64,000 nt of DNA, from contig NC_091372.1 of NCBI RefSeq assembly GCF_038502225.1, positions 1,718,534 to 1,782,533 of the forward strand. Reading direction: 5' to 3'. Each line of letters opens with the position of its first letter. Position 1 is the stretch's first letter. Under the pieces are notes generated by a model. The model was not told the origin of the DNA and did not search any database. It saw only the letters and a list, made by a program, of their open reading frames with translations. A program made the translations under genes and the position numbers. Shown here piece after piece: positions 9,620-21,520 of the stretch. Origin of the DNA: Cherax quadricarinatus (taxonomy: Eukaryota > Arthropoda > Malacostraca > Decapoda > Parastacidae).

Positions 9620-10180
9620 CACCTATTTGTACTCAGCTATTTGTGGTTGCAGGGGTCGAGTCAAAGCTCCTGGCCCCGCCTCTTCACTGGTTGCTACTGG
9701 GTTTCCTCTCTCCCCGCTCCATGAGCTTTGTCATACCTCGCCTTAAAACTACGTATGGTTCCCGCCTCCACTACGTCACTTTCTAGGCTATTCCACGGCC
9801 TGACTACTCTATGACTGAAGAAATACTTCCTAACATCCCTTTGATTCATCTGAGTCTTCAACTTCCAATTGTGACCCCTTGTTTCTGTGTCCCATCCCTG
9901 GAACATCCCGTCTTTGTCCACCTTGTCTATTCCGCGCAGTATTTTATATGTCGTTATCATGTTTTCCCTGACCCTCCTGTCCTCCAGTGTCGTCAGGCCG
10001 ATTTCCCTTAGCCTTTCATCATAGGAACTAACCTTGTCTCAAACCTTTGCAATTTCTATAATTTCTTGACGTGCTTGATCAAGTGCGGGTTCCAAACAGG
10101 TGCTGCATACTCCAGTATGGACCTGACGTACACGGTGTACAGTGTCTTGAACGATTCTTTACTGAGGTATCGGAACGCTG

Positions 10181-10190
<10 letters not shown>
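9616..10190 (-). pseudogene. CR1-like LINE 3' end, 5'-truncated
   Basis: The minus strand encodes the C-terminal part of the CR1-like polymerase: FRYLSKESFKTLYTVYVR, LEYAAPVWNPHL, a frameshifted stretch, YDERLREIGLTTLE, TYKILRGIDKVDKDGMFQ, then VRKYFFSHRVVRPWNSLES to the end. It ends in the untranslated GGCGGGGCCAGGAGC block and an AC repeat. The 5' side is cut off at 10190, where a second TG microsatellite begins, so the copy is bounded by dinucleotide repeats on both sides. Confidence 0.85.

Positions 10191-10242
<52 letters not shown>
10182..10242. repeat. (TG)n microsatellite
   Basis: About 60 bp of TG dinucleotide at the 5' truncation point of the minus-strand LINE fragment. Confidence 0.97.

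Positions 10243-10936
<694 letters not shown>

Positions 10937-11008
<72 letters not shown>
10937..11008. repeat. (TA)n microsatellite
   Basis: A pure TA run immediately left of the inverted SINE pair; a matching run follows at 11378-11434. Confidence 0.97.
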
Positions 11009-11011
<3 letters not shown>

Positions 11012-11336
11012 TGATCTCTGGCTGAAGGAGACTCGAACCTACGAACCTTAGGACAAGGTACGCAGTGCTTTACCAATCTACCCACACTGGACAATACCTT
11101 GGCGTGTAGCATGTGCTACACGTTTGATCCAAGGCAGCCAGCTTTCAGGGAGAAGGCTTACAGCAGGGGATGAGATGAAAAGCTGTAAGCCTTCTCCCTG
11201 AAAGCTGGCTGCCCTGGATCAAACGTGTAGCACATGCTACACGCCAAGGTATTGTCCAGTGTGGGTAGATTGGTACAGCACTGCGTACCTTGTCCTAAGG
11301 TTCGTAGGTTCGAGTCTCCTTCAGCCAGAGATCAGT
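11009..11336. mobile_element. Inverted pair of tRNA-derived SINE units
   Basis: Two near-identical arms of about 150 bp (11009-11162 and 11186-11336) face each other across a roughly 24-bp centre (AGCAGGGGATGAGATGAAAA). The right arm has an A-box-like TAGATTGGTACAGC and a B-box GGTTCGAGTCTCC, so each arm is tRNA-like; the left arm carries the same on the minus strand. Arms also contain GTGTAGCA/TGCTACAC, a perfect short palindrome. TA repeats abut both sides. No coding capacity. Confidence 0.75.
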
Positions 11337-11377
11337 GTTTGTGTATATTTCGCATGCTCTCGCGAATATATATACAT

Positions 11378-11378
11378 G

Positions 11379-11434
<56 letters not shown>
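11378..11434. repeat. (TA)n at the 3' end of the RTE-like LINE
   Basis: A TA run directly after the LINE terminus (minus strand ...GGCCGACTTGTTAA then TA repeats). Confidence 0.95.
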
Positions 11435-11436
<2 letters not shown>

Positions 11437-11447
11437 CAAGTCGGCCG

Positions 11448-12380
11448 TCTCCCACCGAGGCAGGGTGACCCACCGAGGCAGGGTGACCCACCGAGGCAGG
11501 GTGACCCACCGAGGCAGGGTGACCCACCGAGGCAGGGTGACCCACCGAGGCAGGGTAACCCACGGAGGTAGGGTGACCCACGGAGGTAGGGTGACCCACC
11601 GAGGTAGGGTGACCCACCGAGGCAGGGTGACCCACCGAGGTAGGGTGACCCACCGAGGCAGGGTGACCCACCGAGGCAGGGTAACCCACGGAGGTAGGGT
11701 GACCCACGGAGGCAGGGTGACCCACCGAGGCAGGGTGACCCACCGAGGCAGGGTAACCCACGGAGGTAGGGTGACCCACGGAGGCAGGGTGACCCACCGA
11801 GGCAGGGTGACCCACCGAGGCAGGGTGACCCACCGAGGCAGGGTGAACCCACCCACCGAGAGGCACCGAGGTGACCCACCGAGGCAGGGTAACCCACGGA
11901 GGCAGGGTGACCCACCGAGGCAGAGGTGACCCACCGAGGCAGGGTACCCCACGGAGGTAGGGTGACCCTCGGAGGTAGGGTGACCCTCCGAGGTAGGGTG
12001 ACCCACCGAGGCAGGGTGACCCACCGAGGCAGGGTGACCCACCGAGGCAGGGTGACCCACCGAGGCAGGGTAACCCACGGGGGTAACCCACGGAGTAGAC
12101 CCACCGAGGCAGGGTGACCCACCGAGGCAGGGTGACCCACCGAGGCAGGGTGAACCCACCCACCGAGGCAGGTGACCCACCGAGGCAGGGTGACCCACGG
12201 AGGCAGGGTGACCCACCGAGGCAGGGTGACCCACCCCACGGAGGCAGGGTACCCACCGAGGCAGGGTGACCCACCGAGGCAGGGTGACCCACCGAGGCAG
12301 GGTGACCCACCGAGGCAGGGTAACCCACGGAGGTAGGGTGACCCACGGAGGCAGGGTGACCCACCGAGGCAGGGTGACCC
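11448..12380. repeat. 18-bp VNTR inside the LINE 3' UTR (about 50 copies)
   Basis: Tandem copies of CAGGGTGACCCACCGAGG with variants CACGGAGG and GTAACCC. Both outer edges continue into LINE 3'-UTR sequence: left edge GGCCGTCTCCCACCGAGG, right edge GGGTGACCCAAAAAGAAAG. The array therefore grew from one unit within the element. A multiple-of-three length creates long false open frames on both strands. Confidence 0.9.
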
Positions 12381-12592
12381 AAAAAGAAAGAAAATCCCCA
12401 AAAAGAAAATACTTTCATCATCATTCAACACTTTCACCACACTCACACATTATCACTGTTTTTGCAGAGGTGCTCAGAATACAACAGTCTAGAAGCATAC
12501 ACATATAAAGATACACAACATATCCCTCCAAACTGCCAATATCCCAAACCCCTCCTTTAAAGTGCAGGCATTGTACTTCCCATTTCCAGGAC

Positions 12593-14303
12593 TCAAGTCC
12601 GACTATATGAAAATAACCGGTTTCCCTGAATCCCTTCACTAAATATTACCCTGCTCACACTCCAACAGCTCGTCCAGGTCCCAAATACCATTTGCCTCCA
12701 TTCACTCCTATCTAACACGCTCACACACGCTTGCTGGAAGTCCAAGCCCCTCGCCCACAAAACCTCCTTTACCCCCTCCCTCCAACCTTTTCGAGGACGA
12801 CCCCTACCCCGCCTTCCTTCCCCTACAGATTTAAATGCTCTCCATGTTATTCTACTTTGATTCATTCTCCCTAAATGACCAAACCACCTCAACAACCCCT
12901 CTTCAGCCCTCTGACTAATACTTTTATTAATTCCACACCTTCTCCTAATTTCCACACTCCGAATTTTCTGCATAATATTTACACCACACATTGCTCTTAG
13001 ACAGGACATCACTGCGTCCAACCATCTCCTCGCTGCTGCACTTACCACCCAAGCTTCACACCCATATAAGAGTGTTGGTACTACTATACTTTCATACATT
13101 CCCTTCTTTGCCTCCATAGATAACGTTTTTTGTCTCCACATATACCTCAACGCACCACTCACCTTTTTTCCCTCATCAATTCTATGATTAACCTCATCCT
13201 TCATAAACACATCCGCTGACATGTCAACTCCCAAGTATCTGAAAACATTCACTTCTTCCATACTCCTCCTCCCCAATTTGATATCCAATTTTTCTTTATG
13301 TAAATCATTTGATACCCTCATCACCTTACTCTTTTCTATGTTCACTTTCAACTTTCTACCTTTACACACACTCCCAAACTCGTCTACTAAACTTTGCAAT
13401 TTTTCTTTAGAATCTCCCATAAGCACAGTATCATCAGCAAAAAGCAACTGTGTTAATTCCCATTTTGAATTTGATTCCCCATAATTTAATCCCACCCCTC
13501 TCCCGAACACCCTAGCATTTACTTCTTTTACAACCCCATCTATAAATATATTAAACAACCATGGTGACATTACACATCCCTGTCTAAGACCTACTTTTAC
13601 CGGGAAGTATTCTCCCTCTCTTCTACACACCCTAACCTGAGCCTCACTATCCTCATAAAAACCCTTTACAGCATTTAGTAACTTACCACCTATTCCATAT
13701 ACTTGCAACATCTGCCTCATTGCTCCTCTATCCACTCTATCATATGCCTTTTTTAAATCCATAAATGCAATAAAAACTTCCCTACCTTTATCTAAATACT
13801 GTTCCCATATATGCTTCAATGTAAACACTTGATCTACACATCCCCTACCCACTCTAAAACCTCCTTGCTCATCTGCAATTCTACATTCTGTCTTACCTCT
13901 AATTCTTTCAATAATAATCCTACCGTACACTTTTCCTGGTATACTCAGTAAACTTATTCCTCTATAATTTTTGCACTCTCTTTTGTCCCCCTTCCCTCTA
14001 TATAAAGGGACTATACATGCTCTCTGCCAATCCCTAGATACCTTCCCCTCTTTTATACATTTATTAAACAAAAATACCAACCACTCCAACACTATATCCC
14101 TTCCTGCTTTTAACATTTCTGTCATGATCCCGTCAGTTCCAGCTGCTTTACCCTCTTTCATTCTACGTAATGCCTCACGCACCTCCCCCACACTCACATC
14201 CTGTTCTTCTTCACTCCTAAAAGATGGTATACCTCCCTGGCCAGTGCATGAAATTACCGCCTCTCTTTCTTCGTCGACATTTAAAAGTTCCTCAAAATAT
14301 TAA
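12593..14303 (-). pseudogene. RTE-like LINE reverse transcriptase
   Basis: A long open frame (534 codons from the Met at 14197, readable back to about 14303). Visible RT blocks in order: KEGKAAGTDGIMTEML, NYRGISLLSIPGKVYGRI, EQGGFRVGRGCVDQ, FIAFMDLKKAYDRVDR, GLRQGCVMSPWLFNIFID and the catalytic LLFADDTVLM (FADD codons at 13430-13441), then KVMRVS and FRYLGVDMS. The C-terminal region has LLYGCEAW, LRWFGHLGRM and RRGRGRPRKGW, typical of RTE-group polymerases. The two active-site aspartates are intact. A +1-type frame break near 14303 separates it from the linker and endonuclease, so it is called a pseudogene, though a recently active one. Confidence 0.85.
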
Positions 14304-14444
14304 AACTATTCCAACCCTCTTCAACCCCCTCCCCCCACTACTCATACCTGCACCAGTCCACCTTTCTGCCAATAGTTGCTTATGTCTCACCCGAACTTCC
14401 TCCTCCCTTAGTTTATACACTTTCACCTCCCTCTTGCTTGTTGT

Positions 14445-14477
<33 letters not shown>

Positions 14478-14592
14478 TTATTCAGGTATACACAAATACA
14501 GTTACATAGAATTATCATACATAGCAGCATATGTGTAGAGAACCTAGGATAACCCAAAAAAGTCAGACAGAGTGACTTATTTCCATTGGGTT
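14445..14592 (-). mobile_element. SINE-like insertion in the LINE linker
   Basis: On the minus strand it starts with CCAATGGAAATAAGTCACTC and a TTGGGTTATCCTAGG block and ends AATAAACTTACTTACTTAC. LINE coding resumes on both sides (ending ...VAKVRVRGRWEKR before, starting ...SKREVKVYKLREEE after). It is the same 3' domain as at 5862-6025 and 4530-4600. No clear target-site duplication was found. Confidence 0.75.
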
Positions 14593-14604
14593 CCTCTTTT
14601 CCCA

Positions 14605-15340
14605 TCTACCTCTTACTCTAACTTTAGCTACAACTAAATAATGATCCGATATATCAGTTGCCCCTCTATAAACATGTACATCCTGGAGCCTACCCATCAA
14701 CCTTTTATCCACCAATACATAATCTAACAAACTACTTTCATTACGTGCTATATCATACCTTGTTTATTTATCCTCTTCTTCATAAAATATGTATTCCTTA
14801 TTACTAAATCTTTTTCTACACATAGCTCAATTAAAGACTCCCCATTTTCATTTACCCCTGGCACCCCAAATTTACCTACTACTCCCTCCACAACATTTTT
14901 ACCCACTTTAGCATTAAAATCCCGAACCACAAGTACTCTCACACTTGGTTCAAAACTCCCCACACATTCACTCAACATTTCCCAAAATCTCTCTCTCCTC
15001 TACACTTCTCTCTTCTCCAGGTGCATATACTCTTACTGTAACCCACTTTTCACATCCAACCTTTATTTTACTCCACATAATCCTTGAATTAATACATTTA
15101 TAGTTCCTCTTTTCCTGCCATATCTTATCCTTCAACATTATTGCTACTCCTTCTTTAGCTCTAACTCTATTTGAAACCCCTGACGTAATACAATTTATTC
15201 CTCTCCATTGAAACTCTCCCACCACCTTCAGCTTTGTTTCACTTAAAGCCAGGACATCCAGCTTCTTCTCATTCATAACATCCACAATCATCTCTTTCTT
15301 ATCATTTGCACAACATCCACGCACATTTAAACTTCCCACT
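14605..15340 (-). pseudogene. RTE-like LINE endonuclease domain, frameshifted
   Basis: The domain is readable across two frames. From 15339: MGSLNVRGCC, LALSETKLKV (catalytic E), GVAIMLKD and TVRVYAPGEE. After a frame break near 14970: VLVVRDFNAKVGKN (the D-F-N motif) and NENGESLIELCVEKDL. Near 14760-14630: LLDYVLVDKRL and SDHYLVVAKV (the S-D-H motif). All main APE-type motifs are therefore present, but the protein cannot be made in one piece. In the intact family the enzyme nicks target DNA to prime reverse transcription. Confidence 0.8.
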
Positions 15341-15858
<518 letters not shown>

Positions 15859-15922
15859 GGGTGTACTCTGCAAAGCCAAGACTGATTTTATGTAGTATTG
15901 ATCACACTTCTGCATCCTTCCA

Positions 15923-16025
<103 letters not shown>

Positions 16026-17633
16026 AGTGGAAAGGTTTATTCCTAAGGGCAACAGTAACAACGGGAAGACCAGAACTAGCCCCTGGTTTACCCGACGGTG
16101 TAAGGAGGCAAAAACAAAGTGCAATAGAGAATGGAAAAAGTACAGAAGGCAGAGAACACACGAAAATAGGGAGATTAGTCGCAGAGCCAGGAATGAGTAC
16201 GCACAGGTAAGGAGGGAGGCACAGCGACAGTATAAAAATGACATAGCATCGAGAATCAAGACTGACCCGAAACTGTTGTATAGCCACATCAGGAGGAAGA
16301 CAACAGTCAAAGACCAGGTGATCAGATTGAGGACAGAAGGTGGAGAACTCACAAGAAGTGATCAGGAGGTATGTGAGGAGCTAAACAGGAGATTTAAGGA
16401 AGTTTTTATAGTAGAGACAGGAAGGGCTCTGGGAAGACAGCACAGAAGGGAACATCAAGAGGGAATATACCAACACGTGTTGGATGACATACGAACAACC
16501 GAGGAGGAGGTGCAGAAACTGCTAAGTGACCTTGATACCTCAAAGGCGATGGGACCGGACAACATCTTCCCATGGGTCTTTAGAGAAGGAGCAGAAATGC
16601 TGTGCGTGCCCCTAACCACAATCTTCAACACATCCCTTGAAACTGGGCAACTACCTGAGAAATGGAAGACAGCAAATGTAGTCCCCATATTTAAGAAAGG
16701 AAACAGAAATGAGGCACTAAACTAAAGACCTTTGTCTCTGACATGTATTGTGTGCAAAGTCATGGAGAAGATTATCAGGAGGAGAGTGGTGGAACACCTG
16801 GAACGGAACAAGATTATAAATGAAAACCAGCATGGGTTCATGGAAGGCAAATCCTGTATCACAAACCTCCTGGAGTTTAATGACAAGGTAACAGAAGTAA
16901 GACACGAGAGAGAGGGGTGGGTTCATTGCGTTTTCCTAGACTGCAGGAAAGTCTTTGACACAGTTCCCCACAAGAGATTAGTGCAGAAGCTGGAGGATCA
17001 GGCGCATATAACAGGGAGGGCACTGCAATGGATCAGGGAATACCTGACAGGGAGGCAGCAACGAGTCATGGTACGTGAAGAGGTATCACAGTGGGCGCCT
17101 GTGACGAGCGGGGTATCACAGGGGTCAGTTCAAGGACCAGTGCTATTTTTAATATATGCGAACGGCATGATGGAAGGAATAGACTCTGAAGTGTCCCTAT
17201 TCGCAGATGTGAAGTTGATGAGAAGAATTAAATCGGATGAGGATGAGGCAGGACTGCAAAGAGACCTGGACAGGCTGGACATGTGGTCCAGAAACTGGCT
17301 TCTCGAATTTAATCCTGCCAAATGCAAAGTCATGAAGATTGGGGAGGGGCAAAGAAGACCGCAGACAGAGTATAGGCTAGGTGGACAAAGACTACAGATC
17401 TCACTCAGGGAGAAAGATCTTGGGGTGACCATAACACCGAGCACGTCACCGGAGGCACACATCAACCAAAAAACTGCTGCAGCATATGGGCGCCTGGCAA
17501 ACCTGAGAATAGCGTTCCGATACCTTAATAAGGAATCGTTCAGGACACTGTACACTGTGTATGTTAGGCCCATACTGGAGTATGCAGCACCAGTCTGGAA
17601 CCCACACCTGGTCAAGCACGTCAAGAAAATGGA
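16026..17633 (+). pseudogene. CR1-like LINE polymerase, copy 1, catalytic Asp deleted
   Basis: 5'-truncated: it starts in the linker ([32 protein letters not shown]) and runs through the RT palm (SKAMGPDNIFPWVF, LPEKWKTANVVPIFKKG, NENQHGFMEGKSC, FLDCRKVFDTVPHKRL, TSGVSQGSVQGPVLF). An in-frame TAA stands at 16723-16725 where the sister copy has Tyr. The catalytic motif is SLFADVKLM instead of SLFADDVKLM, so an in-frame 3-bp deletion at about 17206 removes one of the two metal-binding aspartates. The copy stops at HLVKHVKK (about 17630) and joins another LINE copy. Dead on three counts. Confidence 0.88.
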
Positions 17634-17639
17634 AGGAAT

Positions 17640-18543
17640 GGATGGGACATAAGGTGATAATTGCAGTAATGTACAACCCACCACAGAACTGCAGGAGGCC
17701 AAGAGAAGAATACGATGAGAGCAACAGAGCAATGGTCGACACACTAGCCGAGGTGGTCAGGAGAGCACACATGGGGGGAGCAAAGTTACTAGTTATGGGT
17801 AATTTCAATCACAAGGAGATTGACTGGGAAAACCTGGAGCCCCATGGGGGTCCCGAAACATGGAGAGCCAAGATGATGGATGTGGTACTGGAAAACCTCA
17901 TGCATCAACATGTTAGAGACACTACCAGAGAGAAAGGAGAGGATGAACCAGCAAGACTGGACCTTGTATTCACCTTGAGTAGTTCTGACATCGAGGATAT
18001 CATATATGAAAGGCCCCTGGGAGCTAGTGATCATGTGGTTATGTGCTTCGGCTACATAGTTGAGCTCCAAGTGGAGAGAGCAGCAGGAATAGGGTGGGAA
18101 AAACCAAACTACAAAAGGGGGAACTACTCAGGCTTGAGGAACTTCTTTCAATACATTCAGTGGGAGAGGGAACTGACAGGAAAACCAGTACAAGAAATGA
18201 TGGACTATGTGGCAACAAAATGCAAGGAGGCAGAGGAGAGGTTTGTTCCCAAGGGAAACAGAAATAATGGGAAGAACAGAATGAGTCCTTGGTTCACCCA
18301 AAGGTGTAGGGAGGCAAAAACTAGGTGTACTAGAGAATGGAAAAGGTACAGAAGACAGAGAACTCAGGAAAATAAAGAGATTAGCCGAAGAGCCAGAAAC
18401 GAATATGCGCAGATAAGATGGGAGGCTGAGCGGCAATACGAAAATGACATAGCATCGAAAGTCAAGACTGACCCGAAGCTGTTGTACAGCCACATCAGGA
18501 GGAAAACAAGTCAAGGACCAGGTAATCAGACTGAGGAAGGGTG
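17640..18543 (+). pseudogene. CR1-like endonuclease and linker, copy 2
   Basis: An open stretch of about 300 codons: endonuclease C-terminal half (YNPPQN, LLVMGNFNHKEIDW, DLVFTLSS, GASDHVVMCF), then the linker with KCKEAEERFVPKGN, SPWFTQRC, REWKRYRRQRT and LLYSHIRRKTS, ending at a stop at 18541-18543. The linker is rich in Arg and Lys. The Asp-to-Asn change in the GDFN motif probably weakens nicking. RT continues in another frame from 18615. Confidence 0.85.
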
Positions 18544-18599
18544 ATGGGGAATTCACAAGAAACGACCGGGAGGTATGTCAGGAGCTCAACACAAGATTT

Positions 18600-20203
18600 A
18601 AAGAAGTATTTACAGTGGAAACCAGTAGGACTCCAGGAAATCAGAGCAGGGGGGTGCACCACCAAGTGCTGGATGAGGTACATATAACCAAGGAGGAGAT
18701 GAAGAAGCTGCTATGCGAACTTGACAACTCAAAGGCGGTGGGACCAGACAACATCTCTCCGTGGGTCCTTAAAGAGGGAGCAGAGACATTGTGTGTACCA
18801 TTAACAAAGATCTTCAACACATCATTTGAAACTGGGCAACTCCCCGAGGTATGGAAGATGGCAAATGTAGTCCCAAATTTTAAAAAGGGAGACAGACATG
18901 AGGCACTAAACTACAGACCTGTATCACTAACGTGTATAGTATGCAAGGTCATGGAGAAGATCATCAGGAGGAGAGTGGTGGAGCACCTGGAAAGAAACAA
19001 GTGTATAATTGACAACCAGCATGGTTTCAGGGAGGGAAAATCCTGTGTCACAAACCTACTAGAGTTTTATGACAAGGTGACAGAAGTAAGACAAGAGAGA
19101 GAGGGGTGGATCGACTGCATTTTTTTGGACTGCAAGAAGGCCTTCGACACAGTTCCTCACAAGAGGTTACTGCAAAAGCTAGAGGATCAGGCACACATAA
19201 CAGGAAAGGCACTGCAATGGATAAGAGAATACCTTACAGGGAGGCAACAACGAGTCATGGTACGTGATGAGGTGTCAAAGTGGGCGCCTGTGACAAGCGG
19301 GGTATCACAGGGGTCAGTTCTAGGACCAGTGCTATTTTTAATATATGCGAACGACATGATGGAAGGAATAGACTCTGAAGTGTCCTTGTTTGCGGACGAT
19401 GTGAAGTTAATGAGAAGAATCAAATCGGATGAGGATCAGGCAGGACTACAAAGAGACCTGGACAGGCTACAAGCCTGGTCCAGCAACTGGCTCCTTGAGT
19501 TTAATCCCGCCAAATGCAAAGTCATGAAGATTGGGGAAGGGTAAAGAAGACCGCAGACACAATATAGTTTAGATGGCCAAAGTCTGCAAACCCCACTCAA
19601 GGAAAAAGATCTGGGGGTGAGTATAACACCGAGCATATCTCATGAGGCGCACATCAACCAGATAACTGCTGCAGCATACGGGCGCCTGGCAAACCTACGG
19701 ATAGCGTTCCGATACCTCAGTAAGGAGTCGTTCAAGACTCTGTATACCATTTACGTCAGGCCCATACTGGAGTATGCAGCACCAGTTTGGAATCCACACC
19801 TAGTCAAGCACGTCAAGAAATTAGAGAAAGTGCAAAGGTTTGCAACAAGACTAGTCCCAGAGCTACGGGGATTGTCCTACGAAGAAAGGTTGAGGGAAAT
19901 CGGCCTGACGACACTGGAGGCCAGGAGGGTCAGAGGAGACATGATAACGACATATAAAATACTGCGCGGAATAGACGAGGTGGACAAAGACGGGATGTTC
20001 CAGAGATGGGACACAGACACAAGAGGTCACAATTGAAAGTTGAAGACTCAGATGAATCAAAGGGATGTTAGGAAGTATTTCTTCAGTCATAGGGTAGTCA
20101 AGCCGTGGAACAGCCTAGAAAGTTAAGTAGAGGAGGCGGGAACCATACATAGTTTTAAGGCGAGGTATGATAAAGCTCATGGAGCAGGGAGAGAGAGGAC
20201 CTA
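18600..20203 (+). pseudogene. CR1-like reverse transcriptase, copy 2
   Basis: Frame 18615-19544 covers the RT: SKAVGPDNISPWVL, LPEVWKMANVVPNFKKG, DNQHGFREGKSC, FLDCKKAFDTVPHKRL, TSGVSQGSVLGPVLF and the intact SLFADDVKLM (FADD codons 19389-19400). A TAA at 19542-19544 interrupts it, after which the same frame resumes (EKDLGVSITPS, LEYAAPVWNPHL, LREIGLTTLEARR). Further stops stand at 20034-20036 (TGA in place of Trp) and near 20125. Catalytic residues are intact, but several stops make it inactive. Confidence 0.88.
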
Positions 20204-20261
20204 GTAGCAATCAGTGAAGAGGCGGGGCCAGGAGCTATGACTCGGCCCCTGCAACCACAAA

Positions 20262-20281
20262 TAGGTGAGTACAAATAGGTG

Positions 20282-20342
<61 letters not shown>
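20262..20342. repeat. LINE terminus AGGTGAGTAC followed by (AC)n
   Basis: AGGTGAGTAC occurs twice (ACAAATAGGTGAGTAC) and runs into an AC repeat at 20286-20342. The same junction is seen at 33377, 35572 and, inverted, at 9604 and 9499, so the dinucleotide run belongs to the 3' end of this LINE family. Confidence 0.85.
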
Positions 20343-20345
<3 letters not shown>

Positions 20346-20585
20346 AAAGGGATGAGAGAATACGTGAATGCAGCTCACTGAGGGAGGCAGCCGGAAGGAA
20401 AGTCAGTGAGTTGATGGACTACCTTACTGGAGCAGAGTGCCGGCAGGTAGAGCTCAGCTTCAAACCCAGAGGAAGAAGATATTGTAGACCTGGTTGAAGC
20501 AGAGGTAGAGGGAGACGAGAGAATAAAAGCGTAAGAGGAGAGACGGGAAGAGAGAAGTGAGCAGAGGAACTAGGAATGAATATGA

Positions 20586-20655
20586 TAGAGTAAAGAGAAC
20601 ATAAAGAAAGAGCACTGCAGTAGGCCTACTGGCCCCTGCTAGGCAGGTCCAAGTC
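20586..20655 (-). mobile_element. LINE 3'-tail fragment
   Basis: AGAACATAAAGAAAGAGCAC, CTGCAGTAGGCC and TGCTAGGCAGGTCC match the tails at 4792-4850 and 7224-7290. It is only about 70 bp. Confidence 0.6.
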
Positions 20656-20772
20656 AGCTACTGACCTAAGCTGTCTCCAATCGCTGAGAGACACTGTCAG
20701 TGACACAGTGAGGTCTAGACTGACCCATAACTGCTTCTCAGTCACCTCAGAGTCAAGTCAGTGGAGGATGTG

Positions 20773-20945
20773 CTGTGAAACTAATGAAGCTTAAGCTTTA
20801 GGGCCCCTAAACATGGAGGGGCCTCTGAAGCCATTTTAATCCACATTACTTAAAAATTTTGGGTCTACTGTATGAGAAGGGTTGCGATTGGGCCCCCATA
20901 ACAGTTCAAGCTTCAGAGCCCCAAAAATGTAGGTCTCCCATTGAC
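20773..20945. mobile_element. 173-bp insertion with 11-bp target-site duplication
   Basis: Flanked by TGGAGGATGTG at 20762-20772 and 20946-20956. Inside, AAGCTT(C/T)AG plus GCCCC blocks occur twice (about 20789 and 20910). There is no poly(A) and no terminal inverted repeat. It is a short non-autonomous element of unknown class inserted in the fossil LINE. Confidence 0.7.
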
Positions 20946-21245
20946 TGGAGGATGTGTCAGGAAGACTGAGGAGAAGTGAGATGAAATAACAAGGAAGAGT
21001 GTGAAGTGTTATACACACAGTGTGAAGATGTTATCTTAGAAGGTCAGGAAGGAAGAGTACATCAACAGGTATTGGACATCAGACATCAGGGAAAGAGAAA
21101 TTGGAAATTTTGATGAAGCTGGACACATCAGAGGCAGTGATGTGTCCAGCTGCCTCTGAGCAGAGGCACTGTCTGAACCACTAGCTAAAATCTACGAGTC
21201 AATGGACACAGTACACTTGCCAGAGATCAACCATAGGGAAAGCTG

Positions 21246-21423
21246 AATGGTAGCTCTAGGCCTTTTGTGTTGTAATCATCACATCAGGAGCTTGCAATGT
21301 TGCAGGAGTAGAAGGCCTGGTAGATTCGTTCAGGGGAACGAATCTGCCAAGATTTCTTCAGCCTCAGGATGGTCGAGAAGTGGAATGATGTTATTGAGGA
21401 TGTGGAGGCAGACTTCATACATA
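21246..21423. other. Unassigned sequence
   Basis: About 180 bp before the AAT repeat. No supported gene; it may be an extension of the fossil LINE (GTGGAATGATGTTATTGAGG resembles a decayed tail). Confidence 0.35.
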
Positions 21424-21426
21424 ATT

Positions 21427-21518
<92 letters not shown>
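21424..21518. repeat. (AAT)n microsatellite
   Basis: About 31 AAT units, which explains the poly-Ile and poly-Leu false frames. Confidence 0.98.

Positions 21519-21520
<2 letters not shown>

Larger units (their letters stand above)
17634..20265 (+). mobile_element. CR1-like LINE, copy 2, endonuclease to 3' end
   Basis: Begins inside the endonuclease (HKVIIAVMYNPPQN) and continues in the same orientation to the family 3' end (GAGGCGGGGCCAGGAGC, then AGGTGAGTAC and an AC repeat). The endonuclease motif usually written GDFN is GNFNHKEIDW (about 17797), while SDHVVM (about 18028) is intact. It lies head-to-tail with copy 1: copy 1 breaks at HLVKHVKK and this copy starts at once. No target-site duplication is seen, so this may be an insertion, a template switch or a later rearrangement. 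Confidence 0.85.
20345..21245 (+). pseudogene. Fossil CR1-like LINE with two later insertions
   Basis: Decayed translation still matches the linker (MREYVNAAH, GKSVSELMDYL at 20350-20430), the block like DPKLLYSHIRRK (20711-20750, SRLTHNCFSVTSE) and the RT start (KEEYINRYW and MKLDTSEAV at 21050-21140). It is interrupted by a LINE-tail fragment (20586-20655) and by a 173-bp element with a perfect target-site duplication. A 12-bp inverted repeat, CTGGACACATCA/TGATGTGTCCAG, occurs at about 21119-21149. Confidence 0.65.

Noticed and set aside
11234..12446. Overlapping 230-367-codon frames (THRGRV, PCLGGS and HPASVG repeats)
   Set aside because: Frames on both strands come from the 18-bp VNTR in a LINE 3' UTR.
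21424..21518. Telomere- or centromere-specific repeat
   Set aside because: Only simple AAT repeat is seen; I found no TTAGG telomere array in the window.
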